A stretch of 64,000 nt of DNA from Thermocatellispora tengchongensis (GTDB taxonomy: Bacteria > Actinomycetota > Actinomycetes > Streptosporangiales > Streptosporangiaceae), in assembly GCF_014202315.1 (NCBI RefSeq), contig NZ_JACHGN010000008.1:167342-231341 (forward strand), read 5' to 3'. The notes beneath the pieces are model-generated. The model saw nothing but the letters and a program-made list of their open reading frames with translations, did not search any database and was not told the origin of the DNA. This document shows positions 16,420-24,635 of this stretch, one piece after another. Every line of letters begins with the position of its first letter. Positions within the stretch are counted from its first letter, which is position 1. A program made the translations under genes and the position numbers.

Positions 16420-17406
16420 ATGAAGCGGATCATCCACACCCTCGCCGCCTGCGTACTCGCCGCCGGCCTCGCCGGATGCGGCTCGGGCTCCACGCAGGAC
16501 GCGGCCTCATCGGGTAGCGGCACCCTGCGGGGCAAGAAGATCGCGATGCTGCTCAACGACCAGTTCGACCCCTACTACCTCACCCTCGTCGAAGGCGCGC
16601 AGGCCGAGGCGAAGAAGCTGGGCATCGAGTTCAGCTGGCAGGCCCCCGCCACCCTGGACGTCGCCTCCCAGACCCAGCTCCTGCAGTCGATCGCCGCCCG
16701 CAAGCCCGACGGCATCATCATGTCCGCCCTCGACGCCAAGGCCATGATCGCCCCGATGAAGCAGGTCATGGCGCAGGGCATTCCGATCGTCACGGTGGAC
16801 GCCGACGTCGCCGACCCCTCCGCGCGCCTGGCCACGATCGCCTCCGACGGCGAGGCCGGGGGCAGGCTGGCCGCCACGACGATGTCGGAGCTGCTGGACG
16901 GCAAGGGCAAGGTGGCCTTCATCGGCTACACGCCCGGCGTGGCGAGCACCGACGCCCGCCTCGCCGGCTGGAAGGCGGGGCTGAAGGAGGCCCCCGGCCT
17001 CACCCCCGTCGCCGAGCGGTACGACGGCGCCGACCTGACCACCATCGCGGGCACCGTCACCGCCGTGCTCAAGCGCACCCCCGACCTGAACGGCATCTTC
17101 GCCAACTGGGGCAACCCCACCCTCGCCGCGGCCCAGGCGGTGCAGGCGGCCGGCAAGTCCGAGCAGGTGAAGATCGTCGGCTTCGACGCCTCGCCCGACC
17201 AGGTGAGCCTGCTCAAGCGGGGCCTGGTCTCCGCGCTGATCATCCAGAAGCCGGGCGAGATGGGCGCCACCGCGGTCGCCGACCTCGCGGCGTACATCAA
17301 GGACGGCACCAAGCCGAAGGACACCACCGTGGACGCGGTCGTGGCCACGCAGTCGAACATGGACGACCCCGAGGTCGCCAAGTACTTCTACAAGGGGAAG
17401 CAATGA
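16420..17406 (+). CDS. Sugar-binding lipoprotein (periplasmic-binding-protein family 4, RbsB-like)
   Basis: The 328-residue protein has a lipoprotein signal peptide ending LAAGLAGC (lipobox Cys at about residue 20), followed by a Ser/Gly linker. The type I binding fold then starts KKIAMLLNDQFDPYYLTLVEGAQAEA. Later DGIIMSALDAKAM and VKIVGFDASPDQV mark the RbsB-like hinge and ligand segments. It is anchored outside the membrane and delivers the sugar conjugate to the transporter. GGAAAAGGAAG lies about 6 bases before the ATG at 16420. Its stop overlaps the HyuA start. Confidence 0.9.
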   Translation: MKRIIHTLAACVLAAGLAGCGSGSTQDAASSGSGTLRGKKIAMLLNDQFDPYYLTLVEGAQAEAKKLGIEFSWQAPATLDVASQTQLLQSIAARKPDGIIMSALDAKAMIAPMKQVMAQGIPIVTVDADVADPSARLATIASDGEAGGRLAATTMSELLDGKGKVAFIGYTPGVASTDARLAGWKAGLKEAPGLTPVAERYDGADLTTIAGTVTAVLKRTPDLNGIFANWGNPTLAAAQAVQAAGKSEQVKIVGFDASPDQVSLLKRGLVSALIIQKPGEMGATAVADLAAYIKDGTKPKDTTVDAVVATQSNMDDPEVAKYFYKGKQ

Positions 17407-19475
17407 GCCGCCGCCTCGGCATCGATGTGGGCGGGACCTTCACCGACGTCGTCGTCATCGACGACGACGGGCGGGTCCTGGTGGAGAAGGTCCCCAGCAC
17501 TCCGGACAACCAGGCCGGCGGCGTGCTGGACGGGGTGCGCGCGGTGCGCCGCACCCACGGCGTGGACCCCGGCGCGCTGAGCATGTTCGCCCACGGGTCC
17601 ACGGTCGCCACCAACGCCCTGCTGGAGTTCAAGCTGCCGCGCACCGCGCTGGTGGTGACCCGCGGGTTCCGCGACGTACTGGAGATCGGCACCCAGCTCA
17701 GGCCGGCCCTGTTCGACCTCGGCGTCACCAAGCCCGAGCCGGTCATCCCGCGCGAGCTGGTCTTCGAGATCGACGAGCGCGTGGACCGGCTCGGCGAGGT
17801 CGTCACCCCGCTGGCCGACGCGGAGATCGACCGGGTGGTGGACCAGGTGGCCGCGAGCGGCGCCGAGGCGTGCGCGGTGGTGCTGCTGTTCTCCTTCCGC
17901 AACCCCGGGCACGAGCGGCGCGTGGCCGCGCGGCTGGCCGAGAGGCTGCCCGGCGTGCACGTGGCGGTCTCGTCCGAGGTCGCCCCGGAGATCAAGGAGT
18001 ACCCGCGCGCCTCGACCACCGCGATCAGCGCGGCGCTGCGCCCGCTGGTGGCGCGCTACCTGTCCGCCGTCGAGGCCGGCCTGGAGGGCGAGCGGGTCAC
18101 CTGCCCGTTCTTCGTGATGCAGTCCTCCGGCGGGGCGCTGTCGGCCGCCGAGGCGTCGGCCGCCGCGCACAAGATGGTGCTGTCGGGGCCGGCGGCGGGC
18201 GTGCTCGCCGCCGCCCGGGTGGCCGAGCGGCCGGAGTACGCCAACCAGATCACCTTCGACATGGGCGGCACCTCCACCGACATCTGCCTGATCCACGAGG
18301 GCAGGCCGCGCCTGGACCGCGCCTCGCAGTTCGAGGGCCGCCCGCTCCAGGTGGCCCAGTTCGACATCCACACCATCGGCTCCGGCGGCGGCTCGCTGGC
18401 CCGGGTGGACGCCGCCGGCATGCTCCGCGTCGGCCCCGAGAGCGCCGGGGCCGTCCCCGGCCCGGCCTGCTACGGCCGCGGCGGCACCCGGCCCACCACC
18501 ACCGACGCGCAGGTCGTGCTCGGCCGGGTGGACCCGGCCCGGTTCCTGGGCGGCGAGATGACCCTGGACGCCGAAGCCGCGCGCGAGGCCGTGCGCGCGC
18601 ACGTCGCCGAACCGCTGGGGCTGAGCGTCGAGGAGGCCGCGCAGGGCATCCTGGACGTCGCCGACGCGATCATGGCGCGCGGTGTGCGGGTGGTCAGCGT
18701 CAACCGCGGCTACGACCCGCGCGACTTCATGCTGCTGCCCTTCGGCGGCGCCGGCCCCATGCACGCCGTCTCGGTCGCCGAGCTGGTGGACATCCGGGCG
18801 GTGCTGGTCCCGCCGAACCCCGGCACCTTCTCCGCCGTGGGCCTGGCCACCTCCGACCTCACCTACGACTTCTCCCGGACCGTGGACGCGCCGGTGGACA
18901 CGCTCACCCCGGAGGGGATCGAGGAGCTGTTCGCCGGCCTGCTCGGCCGCGCCCGCGACCGGCTGGCCCGGGTGGAGCACCTGACCACCGGCCGGATCGA
19001 GAACCGCCTGGCCCGCTTCCGCTACGCCTGGCAGGACAACGACGTGGAGGTGCTGCTGCGGCCCGGCCCGGTGGACGAGGAGAGCCTGGCCGACGCGCTG
19101 GACCGCTTCCACGCCCAGCACGAGTTCGAGTTCGGCCACAGCGACAAGGACGCCCGGGTCGAGCTGGTCGCCGTGGCCGTGGAGGTGCACGGCGTGCTGC
19201 CCCGCCCGTCCCGGCGATCCGCGCCGCCGGCCGGCGCCGCCGCCCCCGCCCCGGTGTCGGTGCGGCAGGTGTTCTTCCGCGGCCCCGGCTGGACCGCCAC
19301 CCCCGTGTACGAGCGCGCCGGCCTGGCCCCCGGCGCGGCCTTCCACGGCCCGGCGATCGTCGAGGAGCGCGAGGCCACCACGGTCGTGCCCCCGGGCACC
19401 CGGGTACGCGTGGACGACGACCTCAACCTCGTCCTCACCCTGGACGCGAACACCACGGAAGGAGGCGCGGCATGA
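17403..19475 (+). CDS. hyuA: Hydantoinase/oxoprolinase A subunit (HyuA-like)
   Basis: The 690-residue protein begins with the ASKHA phosphate loop GIDVGGTFTDVVV (residues 6-18), has DMGGTSTDICLI for the second phosphate loop (about residues 284-295) and DIHTIGSGGGS. This is the full-length HyuA/5-oxoprolinase alpha domain set. With HyuB it hydrolyses cyclic amides (5-oxoproline, N-methylhydantoin) using ATP. It overlaps the binding-protein stop by 4 bases and the HyuB start by 4, so it is part of the same transcript as the Amadori genes. That placement suggests the imported compound carries or releases a lactam or hydantoin-type amino acid (inference). Confidence 0.88.
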   Translation: MSRRLGIDVGGTFTDVVVIDDDGRVLVEKVPSTPDNQAGGVLDGVRAVRRTHGVDPGALSMFAHGSTVATNALLEFKLPRTALVVTRGFRDVLEIGTQLRPALFDLGVTKPEPVIPRELVFEIDERVDRLGEVVTPLADAEIDRVVDQVAASGAEACAVVLLFSFRNPGHERRVAARLAERLPGVHVAVSSEVAPEIKEYPRASTTAISAALRPLVARYLSAVEAGLEGERVTCPFFVMQSSGGALSAAEASAAAHKMVLSGPAAGVLAAARVAERPEYANQITFDMGGTSTDICLIHEGRPRLDRASQFEGRPLQVAQFDIHTIGSGGGSLARVDAAGMLRVGPESAGAVPGPACYGRGGTRPTTTDAQVVLGRVDPARFLGGEMTLDAEAAREAVRAHVAEPLGLSVEEAAQGILDVADAIMARGVRVVSVNRGYDPRDFMLLPFGGAGPMHAVSVAELVDIRAVLVPPNPGTFSAVGLATSDLTYDFSRTVDAPVDTLTPEGIEELFAGLLGRARDRLARVEHLTTGRIENRLARFRYAWQDNDVEVLLRPGPVDEESLADALDRFHAQHEFEFGHSDKDARVELVAVAVEVHGVLPRPSRRSAPPAGAAAPAPVSVRQVFFRGPGWTATPVYERAGLAPGAAFHGPAIVEEREATTVVPPGTRVRVDDDLNLVLTLDANTTEGGAA

Positions 19476-21163
19476 GGCGGACGGACCCGATCACCACCGA
19501 GGTGATCCGCCACGCGCTGGAGACGATCGCCGAGGAGATGGGCACCGCCCTGCGGCGCACCGCGCTGAGCGTCGTGGTCAAGGACATGCGCGACTACAGT
19601 TGCGCCGTCTTCGACCGGACGGGCAGGCTGCTGGCCGCGGCGCTGGACATCCCCACCCTGCTCGCCTCGATGTCCCCGGCGCTGCGGGCGTGCCTGGACA
19701 AGTGGGGCGAGGACATCCACCCCGGCGACGTCTTCCTGAGCAACCACCCCTACCTGGGCGCCTGCCAGACCAACGACCTGAACCTGTTCGTGCCGGTCTT
19801 CGACGGCGAGGAGCGGCTGATCGGCTTCACCGGCGCCATCGCCCACCACGCCGACTGGGGCGGGGTCGTGCCGGGCACGGCCGCCGCGACCAGCCGCAGC
19901 GCCTTCTACGAGGGCGTCATGCTGCCCGCGGTCAAGCTGGAGGTCCGCGGCGTGCCGGAGCCGAACGTCCGCGACATCATCACCGCCAACACCCGCCACC
20001 CCAAGCAGAACCACGGCGACCTGCGGGCCCAGGTCGCCGCGGCCCGCTCCGGCGCGCGCCGCTTCGCCAGGCTGGCCGAGCGGTACGGCGGCGACACGCT
20101 GGTCACCGCGATCGACGACCTCATCGCCTACACCGCCGAGCGCACCCGGGCCGAACTGGCGGCCCTGCCCGACGGCCGCTACGAGGCCGAGGGGTGGCTG
20201 GACGACGACGGCATCAACCCCGGCGCCCGGGTGCGCCTGGCCGCCCGGGTCACCATCGAGGGCGACCGCGCGCACGTGGACTTCTCCGGGTGCGACCCGC
20301 AGATGCCGGGCGGGATGAACATCCCCACCTCGACGACGCGCTCGGTGGTGCACTACGCGATCAAGTGCCTGCTCCCCGGCGACGTGCCGTTCAACGAGGG
20401 CTCGATGGAGCCGGTGACCATCCACGCCCCCGAGGGCTCGGCGGTCAACCCGGTCTTCCCCGCCGCCGTGGGTGACCGGCACCTGGCCTCGCAGCGGCTG
20501 GCGTCGGTGATGACCAGGGCGCTGGCCCCGGCCGCGCCGCACCGCGCCTCGGCGGAGTGGTTCGTCGGCTGGCCGGTGCTGATCTGCGAGTCCACCTCGC
20601 CCAAGACCGGCGACGGCGTGGTGCTGCTGGCCAACGTCGCCGGGGGAGCGGGCGCCACGGCGGCCCACGACGGGGCCGACGCCGTGGACGTGCACATGGC
20701 CAACTGCGCCATCATCCCGGCGGAGATCATCGAGTCCAGCTACCGGCTGCGGGTCGAGCGGTACGAGCTGCAGGCCGACAGCGGCGGCGCGGGACGTACG
20801 CGGGGCGGGGCGGGCATCCGCGCCGACTACCGCAACATCTCCGACGGCCCGATGCCGTTCCTGTCGGAGGCCGAGCAGAGCGACCCCCGCCACGCCCCGC
20901 AGGGGCTCGACGGCGGCAGGCCCGGCACCCCGGCGTCGATCGTGCTCATCCGGGCCGACGGCACCGAGACCCCGCTGCCCGCCAAGGGCCAGCACGTCGC
21001 CGCGCCCGGCGAGGTGATCAGCCTGCGGGCCGGCGGCGGCGCCGGGTTCGGCGACCCCGCCGAGCGCCCGGCCGAGGCGGTGGCGGCCGACGTGCGCGCC
21101 GGGCGCATCACCGCCGGTCACGCAAGTGAACACTACAATTTCGCGATGACGGACGCCCGATAG
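19472..21163 (+). CDS. hyuB: Hydantoinase/oxoprolinase B subunit (HyuB-like)
   Basis: The 563-residue protein has the HyuB hallmarks: DPITTEVIRHALETIAEEMG at the start, SxSxxVKDxRDYSCAVFD, GDVFLSNHPYLG and IAHHADWGG with likely metal ligands. NPVFPAAVGDRHLASQR follows, and near the end GGGAGFGDPAERP. GGAGG sits about 6 bases before the ATG at 19472. It is the last gene of the operon; a 173-base gap follows before the LacI gene. Confidence 0.9.
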   Translation: MRRTDPITTEVIRHALETIAEEMGTALRRTALSVVVKDMRDYSCAVFDRTGRLLAAALDIPTLLASMSPALRACLDKWGEDIHPGDVFLSNHPYLGACQTNDLNLFVPVFDGEERLIGFTGAIAHHADWGGVVPGTAAATSRSAFYEGVMLPAVKLEVRGVPEPNVRDIITANTRHPKQNHGDLRAQVAAARSGARRFARLAERYGGDTLVTAIDDLIAYTAERTRAELAALPDGRYEAEGWLDDDGINPGARVRLAARVTIEGDRAHVDFSGCDPQMPGGMNIPTSTTRSVVHYAIKCLLPGDVPFNEGSMEPVTIHAPEGSAVNPVFPAAVGDRHLASQRLASVMTRALAPAAPHRASAEWFVGWPVLICESTSPKTGDGVVLLANVAGGAGATAAHDGADAVDVHMANCAIIPAEIIESSYRLRVERYELQADSGGAGRTRGGAGIRADYRNISDGPMPFLSEAEQSDPRHAPQGLDGGRPGTPASIVLIRADGTETPLPAKGQHVAAPGEVISLRAGGGAGFGDPAERPAEAVAADVRAGRITAGHASEHYNFAMTDAR

Positions 21164-21336
21164 GCCACCTCATCCCGGTCCGCGCTTTTCAAGCCGCGGC
21201 GGCCGTGCGACCCTGATGGATCACCGGCGGCCGGCCTTGACCCCATGCGCCCCCGCGCGGACTCCCCGCGCGGCGGGACGCACTCCGCGGACCGGGACCG
21301 GCCCATCCGGCGATCCACGGTTGAAGAGGAGAATAC

Positions 21337-22431
21337 GTGCCCGTATCCAGGCAGCGCCGAGCGACATTGCCCGACGTCGCCGCGCTGGCGGGCGTCTCCA
21401 CGGCCGCCGCGGGGCGCGCCCTCGGGGGCTACGGAAGCGTCAGCGAGGACGTCAAGAGGCGGGTCCTCGACGCGGCCGAGAAGCTGAACTACCGGACGAA
21501 CCGGCTCGCGGCGAGCGTACGCACCGGGCGTACCGACACGATCGGGGTCATCTGCGCCGACATAGAGAGCCCGTTCTTCGCCCGCGCGCTGCGCGGGATC
21601 TCCGACGTTGCGCACAGCCACGGTTTCAGCACCCTGGTCACCAACAGCGACGAGGACCTGACCAGCGAGCGCAACGCCGTGCAGCTCCTGCTGGACAAGC
21701 AGGTGGACGGCATCATCTGCGCGCCCGCCGACGTGCGCCAGGTCGCCCATCTCGCCCAGGCGCAGAGCAGCGGCACGCCCGTGGTGCTGTTCGACCGCAT
21801 GAGCGACGAGCTGGACGCCGACGCGGTGATCGTGGACGGCGCCAAGGCCGCCTACCAGGCCGTCAGCCGCCTGATCGCCCTCGGCCACCGCCGCATCGCG
21901 ATCGTCACCGAGCTGCGCCAGCCGCGCGAGCAGGACTGGGCCGCCTACCTCACCCGCGGCTCCGAGCCGTCGCTGGGCACGCTCAGCCCGAGCGAGGCGC
22001 GCCTGCTCGGCTACCTGCGCGCCCACTGGGACGCCGGGGTGCCGGTACGCCGCGAGCTGGTCCGCCGCACCGGCGCGTACGAGGCCGACTCGGCGTACAA
22101 GCAGATGAAGCGGGCCCTGGCCCTCAAGCGGCCCCCGACCGCGGTGTTCCTGGTGGACAACCTGATGACGGTCGGCGCCTACCACGCGATCCGCGACTCC
22201 GGTATCGCGGTGCCGCGCGAGCTGTCCGTGGTCGCCTTCGACGACCTCGACTGGAGCGTGCTGGTCTCCCCGGCCCTGACCGTCATCGCCCAGCCGGTCT
22301 ACGAGATGGGCGCCGAGGCCGCGCGCCGGCTGGTCGCCCGCATCGGCGACCGGGGGGCGCCGGCGCCGGGCCCCACCTTCATGGACGTCACCCTGATCGA
22401 GCGCGAGTCCACCGCCCCGCCCCCGGACTGA
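21337..22431 (+). CDS. LacI-family transcriptional regulator of the sugar-conjugate operon
   Basis: The 364-residue protein has an N-terminal LacI helix-turn-helix (TLPDVAALAGVSTAAAGRAL, residues 9-28), hinge KLNYRTNRLAASVRTGRT, and a sugar-binding core with IGVICADIESPFFARALRGI and VPRELSVVAFDDLDW. The GTG at 21337 has GAAGAGGAG about 6 bases upstream. The 173 bases before it contain no AGAACGTTCT motif, so it may have its own unregulated promoter (a possible -35 TTGACC is near 21237). It most likely represses the operon at the three operators upstream of 12644 until a pathway metabolite binds. Confidence 0.88.
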   Translation: MPVSRQRRATLPDVAALAGVSTAAAGRALGGYGSVSEDVKRRVLDAAEKLNYRTNRLAASVRTGRTDTIGVICADIESPFFARALRGISDVAHSHGFSTLVTNSDEDLTSERNAVQLLLDKQVDGIICAPADVRQVAHLAQAQSSGTPVVLFDRMSDELDADAVIVDGAKAAYQAVSRLIALGHRRIAIVTELRQPREQDWAAYLTRGSEPSLGTLSPSEARLLGYLRAHWDAGVPVRRELVRRTGAYEADSAYKQMKRALALKRPPTAVFLVDNLMTVGAYHAIRDSGIAVPRELSVVAFDDLDWSVLVSPALTVIAQPVYEMGAEAARRLVARIGDRGAPAPGPTFMDVTLIERESTAPPPD

Positions 22432-22525
22432 CCGCGTCCCACGGCGCCGGGGGTCCACCGGGTCGCGCCGGCCGCCGGTCCGCCCGGAATCCGCGGGAGC
22501 CCTGCCCGGCCCGGGGGCGGCGCGT

Positions 22526-22537
22526 CATACTGAGCCG
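22526..22537 (+). promoter_or_regulatory. Probable -10 box placing the next gene on a leaderless mRNA
   Basis: CATACT at 22526-22531 resembles a -10 hexamer and ends 6 bases before the GTG at 22538. That would put the transcription start at or next to the start codon. No Shine-Dalgarno sequence is present, which agrees with a leaderless transcript, common in actinomycetes. The -35 region is not clear. Confidence 0.45.
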
Positions 22538-22678
22538 GTGAGCACAGAGCGGACGCCCGAGCCCAACGAGCTCCGGTTCACCGACGACGACGAGATCGAG
22601 ATCTTCGACGGGCAGAAGTGGGTGCGCTACGAGCGGCTGCCGTCGGAGGGGTACGGCACCCACCGGGGAGAGGAGTGA
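22538..22678 (+). CDS. Small acidic protein, 46 residues
   Basis: The GTG at 22538 opens a 46-codon frame encoding a strongly acidic start (RFTDDDEIEIFDGQKW), then VRYERLPSEGYGT and a stop at 22676-22678. Low Arg content and good codon choice make it look real, and its stop overlaps the next gene's GTG (GTGA). No family is recognised. Coupling to the membrane protein suggests they work together. Confidence 0.6.
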   Translation: MSTERTPEPNELRFTDDDEIEIFDGQKWVRYERLPSEGYGTHRGEE

Positions 22679-23397
22679 CCCAGGCCGCGCCCGAGCCCGG
22701 CGGCGGGGCGGTCGCCGCGGGCGCCACCGCCGACGCCGTCGCCGACCTGCGCGCGACGGCGAAGTGGACCATCGCGGCGATGGGCGCGGTCGGGGCGCTG
22801 CTGCTCGGGGGCGGCCCGATCGCCGCTGCCGGCAAGATCGACGCCGGCTGGGAGGCGGCCCTGGCGTCCGCCGGGCTGCTGCTCGCGCTCGGCGGGGTCG
22901 CCTTCGCGGTCTGGCACACCGGGAACGCGCTGCTGCCCAGGGTCGCGCTGCTCGGCGACCTGGGGCGTCCCGAGCTGGCCTCGCTGCGCGAGGTCGTCGA
23001 GCGCGACCCCGACGCCTTCTACGGCCCGCTCGGCCGCTCGCCGCAGAGCCTGCGCGACGCCCGCGTCTTCCACGAGAAGGCCGCCGCGGCCTTCGCCGCC
23101 GCCCTGGCCCGGGAGACCGGCGAGAAGCGCAGGAGGGTCCTGGAGCAGGCGCTGAAGGACGCCGAGGCCAACGTCGCCCTCGCCGTCCGCCTCGAACGCC
23201 GCCTGGTGGACCTGATCCACGCCTGGCTGGTCGCCGAGGCGGTGCGCGCCGCCCGGATCAGGACCATGGCCGGCGTGGTGGCCGTCGCGCTGGGCGCGGC
23301 CGCCTTCCTCGCGGCCACCGGCGGCGGCGAGGCCGCGCCGGCCCCCTCTCCCACGCCCACCGCCACCCCCACTGCCACCCCCACTGTCTCGGGGTGA
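22675..23397 (+). CDS. Membrane protein of unknown function with Pro/Thr-rich tail
   Basis: The 240-residue protein has two hydrophobic segments (about residues 29-51 and 62-82) and a third near residues 198-214. Between them is a long helical, charged domain with RRVLEQALKDAEANVALAVRLERRLVDL, probably cytoplasmic and coiled. The last 20 residues are a Pro/Thr repeat (PTPTATPTATPT). The GTG overlaps the small acidic gene by 4 bases. No function could be assigned. Confidence 0.65.
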   Translation: MTQAAPEPGGGAVAAGATADAVADLRATAKWTIAAMGAVGALLLGGGPIAAAGKIDAGWEAALASAGLLLALGGVAFAVWHTGNALLPRVALLGDLGRPELASLREVVERDPDAFYGPLGRSPQSLRDARVFHEKAAAAFAAALARETGEKRRRVLEQALKDAEANVALAVRLERRLVDLIHAWLVAEAVRAARIRTMAGVVAVALGAAAFLAATGGGEAAPAPSPTPTATPTATPTVSG

Positions 23398-23400
23398 GCG

Positions 23401-24408
23401 GTGGACTGGACGCCGGCGATCCTGCACCGCCCCCGCGGCTCCCGGGTGCAGTGCCTGCTGTGCCCGATGCGCTGCCTGCTCGCCGACGGCGAGACCGGGC
23501 CGTGCCGGGTGCGCAGGCGCTCCGGCGAGATCCTGGAGACCGCGACCTTCGCCACGTCCGTGCGTCATCTCGACGCCGTCGAACGCAAGCCCCTCTACCA
23601 CTTCCGGCCCGGCACCCACACCCTGACGCTCGCCGCGCCCGGCTGCACCTTCCGCTGCGACTACTGCGTCAACCACCGCATGTCCCAGTACGGCCGGGAG
23701 GAGGACCTGCCCTGGACGGCCACGCCCGCCGACCCGCGCGAGATCGTCGCCGCCGCGGCGGCGGAGGGCGCGTCGGTGGCGCTGTCCTACACCGAGCCGT
23801 CGCTGGCCGTGGAGCTCACGCTGGCGCTGGCCGATGAGGGCGGGCGCGCGGGCGTGCCGGTGGTGTGGAAGTCCAACGGCTTCCTGACCCCCGAGGCCGT
23901 GCGGCTGGTCGCGCCCCGGCTGGCCGCGGTGAACATCGACGTCAAGGCCGTCGAGGAGCGCGCCCACCACCGGCTGACCGGCGCGCCGCTGGCCCCGGTG
24001 CTGCGGACGCTGCGCGCGTTCGCCGCCGCGGGCGTGTGGGTGGAGGTGAGCACCCCGCTCATCCCGGGCGTGATGTCCGAGCCGGGGCAGCTCGCGGCGC
24101 TGGCCGGGCTGCTGGCGGAGATCGACCCCGGCATGCCCTGGCACCTGCTCCGTTTCACCCCCGACTTCCGGATGCGGGAGGAGGCGCCGACCACTCCGGC
24201 GGCGCTGGCCGAGGCGGTGGCGATCGGCCGGGCGGCCGGGCTGCGCCACGTGTACGTCGAGCGGGCGCTCGGCCCCGGCGGCCGCGAGACCCGCTGCCCC
24301 GCCTGCGACGCCGTCGTCGTACGCCGCGGCATCTGGTCGCTGGAGTCGCTGGCGCTCTACGATGGCCGGTGCGAGTACTGCGGCCACCCGATACCCGGAC
24401 GATGGTGA
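23401..24408 (+). CDS. Radical SAM enzyme of the AmmeMemoRadiSam (AmrS-like) type
   Basis: The 335-residue protein has the radical SAM cluster motif CTFRCDYC (Cys 82, 86, 89). Before it is a four-Cys segment CLLCPMRC...C (Cys 18, 21, 25, 35), and a C-terminal zinc ribbon CPAC...CEYC. NIDVKAVEERAHH and VEVSTPLIPGVM match the pyruvate-formate-lyase-activase-like core. The combination resembles the AmmeMemoRadiSam radical SAM protein; its usual MEMO1 and AMMECR1 partners are not in this window. The GTG at 23401 follows the previous stop by 3 bases. Confidence 0.75.
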   Translation: MDWTPAILHRPRGSRVQCLLCPMRCLLADGETGPCRVRRRSGEILETATFATSVRHLDAVERKPLYHFRPGTHTLTLAAPGCTFRCDYCVNHRMSQYGREEDLPWTATPADPREIVAAAAAEGASVALSYTEPSLAVELTLALADEGGRAGVPVVWKSNGFLTPEAVRLVAPRLAAVNIDVKAVEERAHHRLTGAPLAPVLRTLRAFAAAGVWVEVSTPLIPGVMSEPGQLAALAGLLAEIDPGMPWHLLRFTPDFRMREEAPTTPAALAEAVAIGRAAGLRHVYVERALGPGGRETRCPACDAVVVRRGIWSLESLALYDGRCEYCGHPIPGRW

Positions 24409-24410
24409 GC

Positions 24411-24620
24411 ATGGCCCGATACGAGATCGCCGAGCATCTGCCCGACCTGATCCAGCCCGAGGAGTACGCCGAGCATCCCGGCGGCGGGCTGGTCCGGATC
24501 GAGATCTCGGTCAAGGACGGCGCGGTCGAGGTGCTGGGCGACGCGATGCGCCCGGAGGTGCTGGAGCGGCTGCTCGAACTCCTCGGCCCCGACGCGGTCG
24601 AGCAGATGATGTGCGGCTGA
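24411..24620 (+). CDS. Small protein of unknown function, 69 residues
   Basis: The frame encodes a compact acidic protein (ARYEIAEHLPDLIQPEEYAE, then KDGAVEVLGDAMRPEVLERLL) ending MMCG. ATG 24411 is chosen; an in-frame ATG at 24402 overlaps the radical SAM stop and would add three residues. Its coupling to the radical SAM gene suggests a substrate or accessory peptide, but nothing in the sequence proves it. It converges on the WD40-vWA gene 15 bases away. Confidence 0.6.
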   Translation: MARYEIAEHLPDLIQPEEYAEHPGGGLVRIEISVKDGAVEVLGDAMRPEVLERLLELLGPDAVEQMMCG

Positions 24621-24635
24621 GCGCCCGGTCCCGCG

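Noticed and set aside
18056-18421. Antisense frames inside hyuA and other long genes
   Set aside because: No start context and no recognisable domain; codon pattern is the mirror of the real gene.
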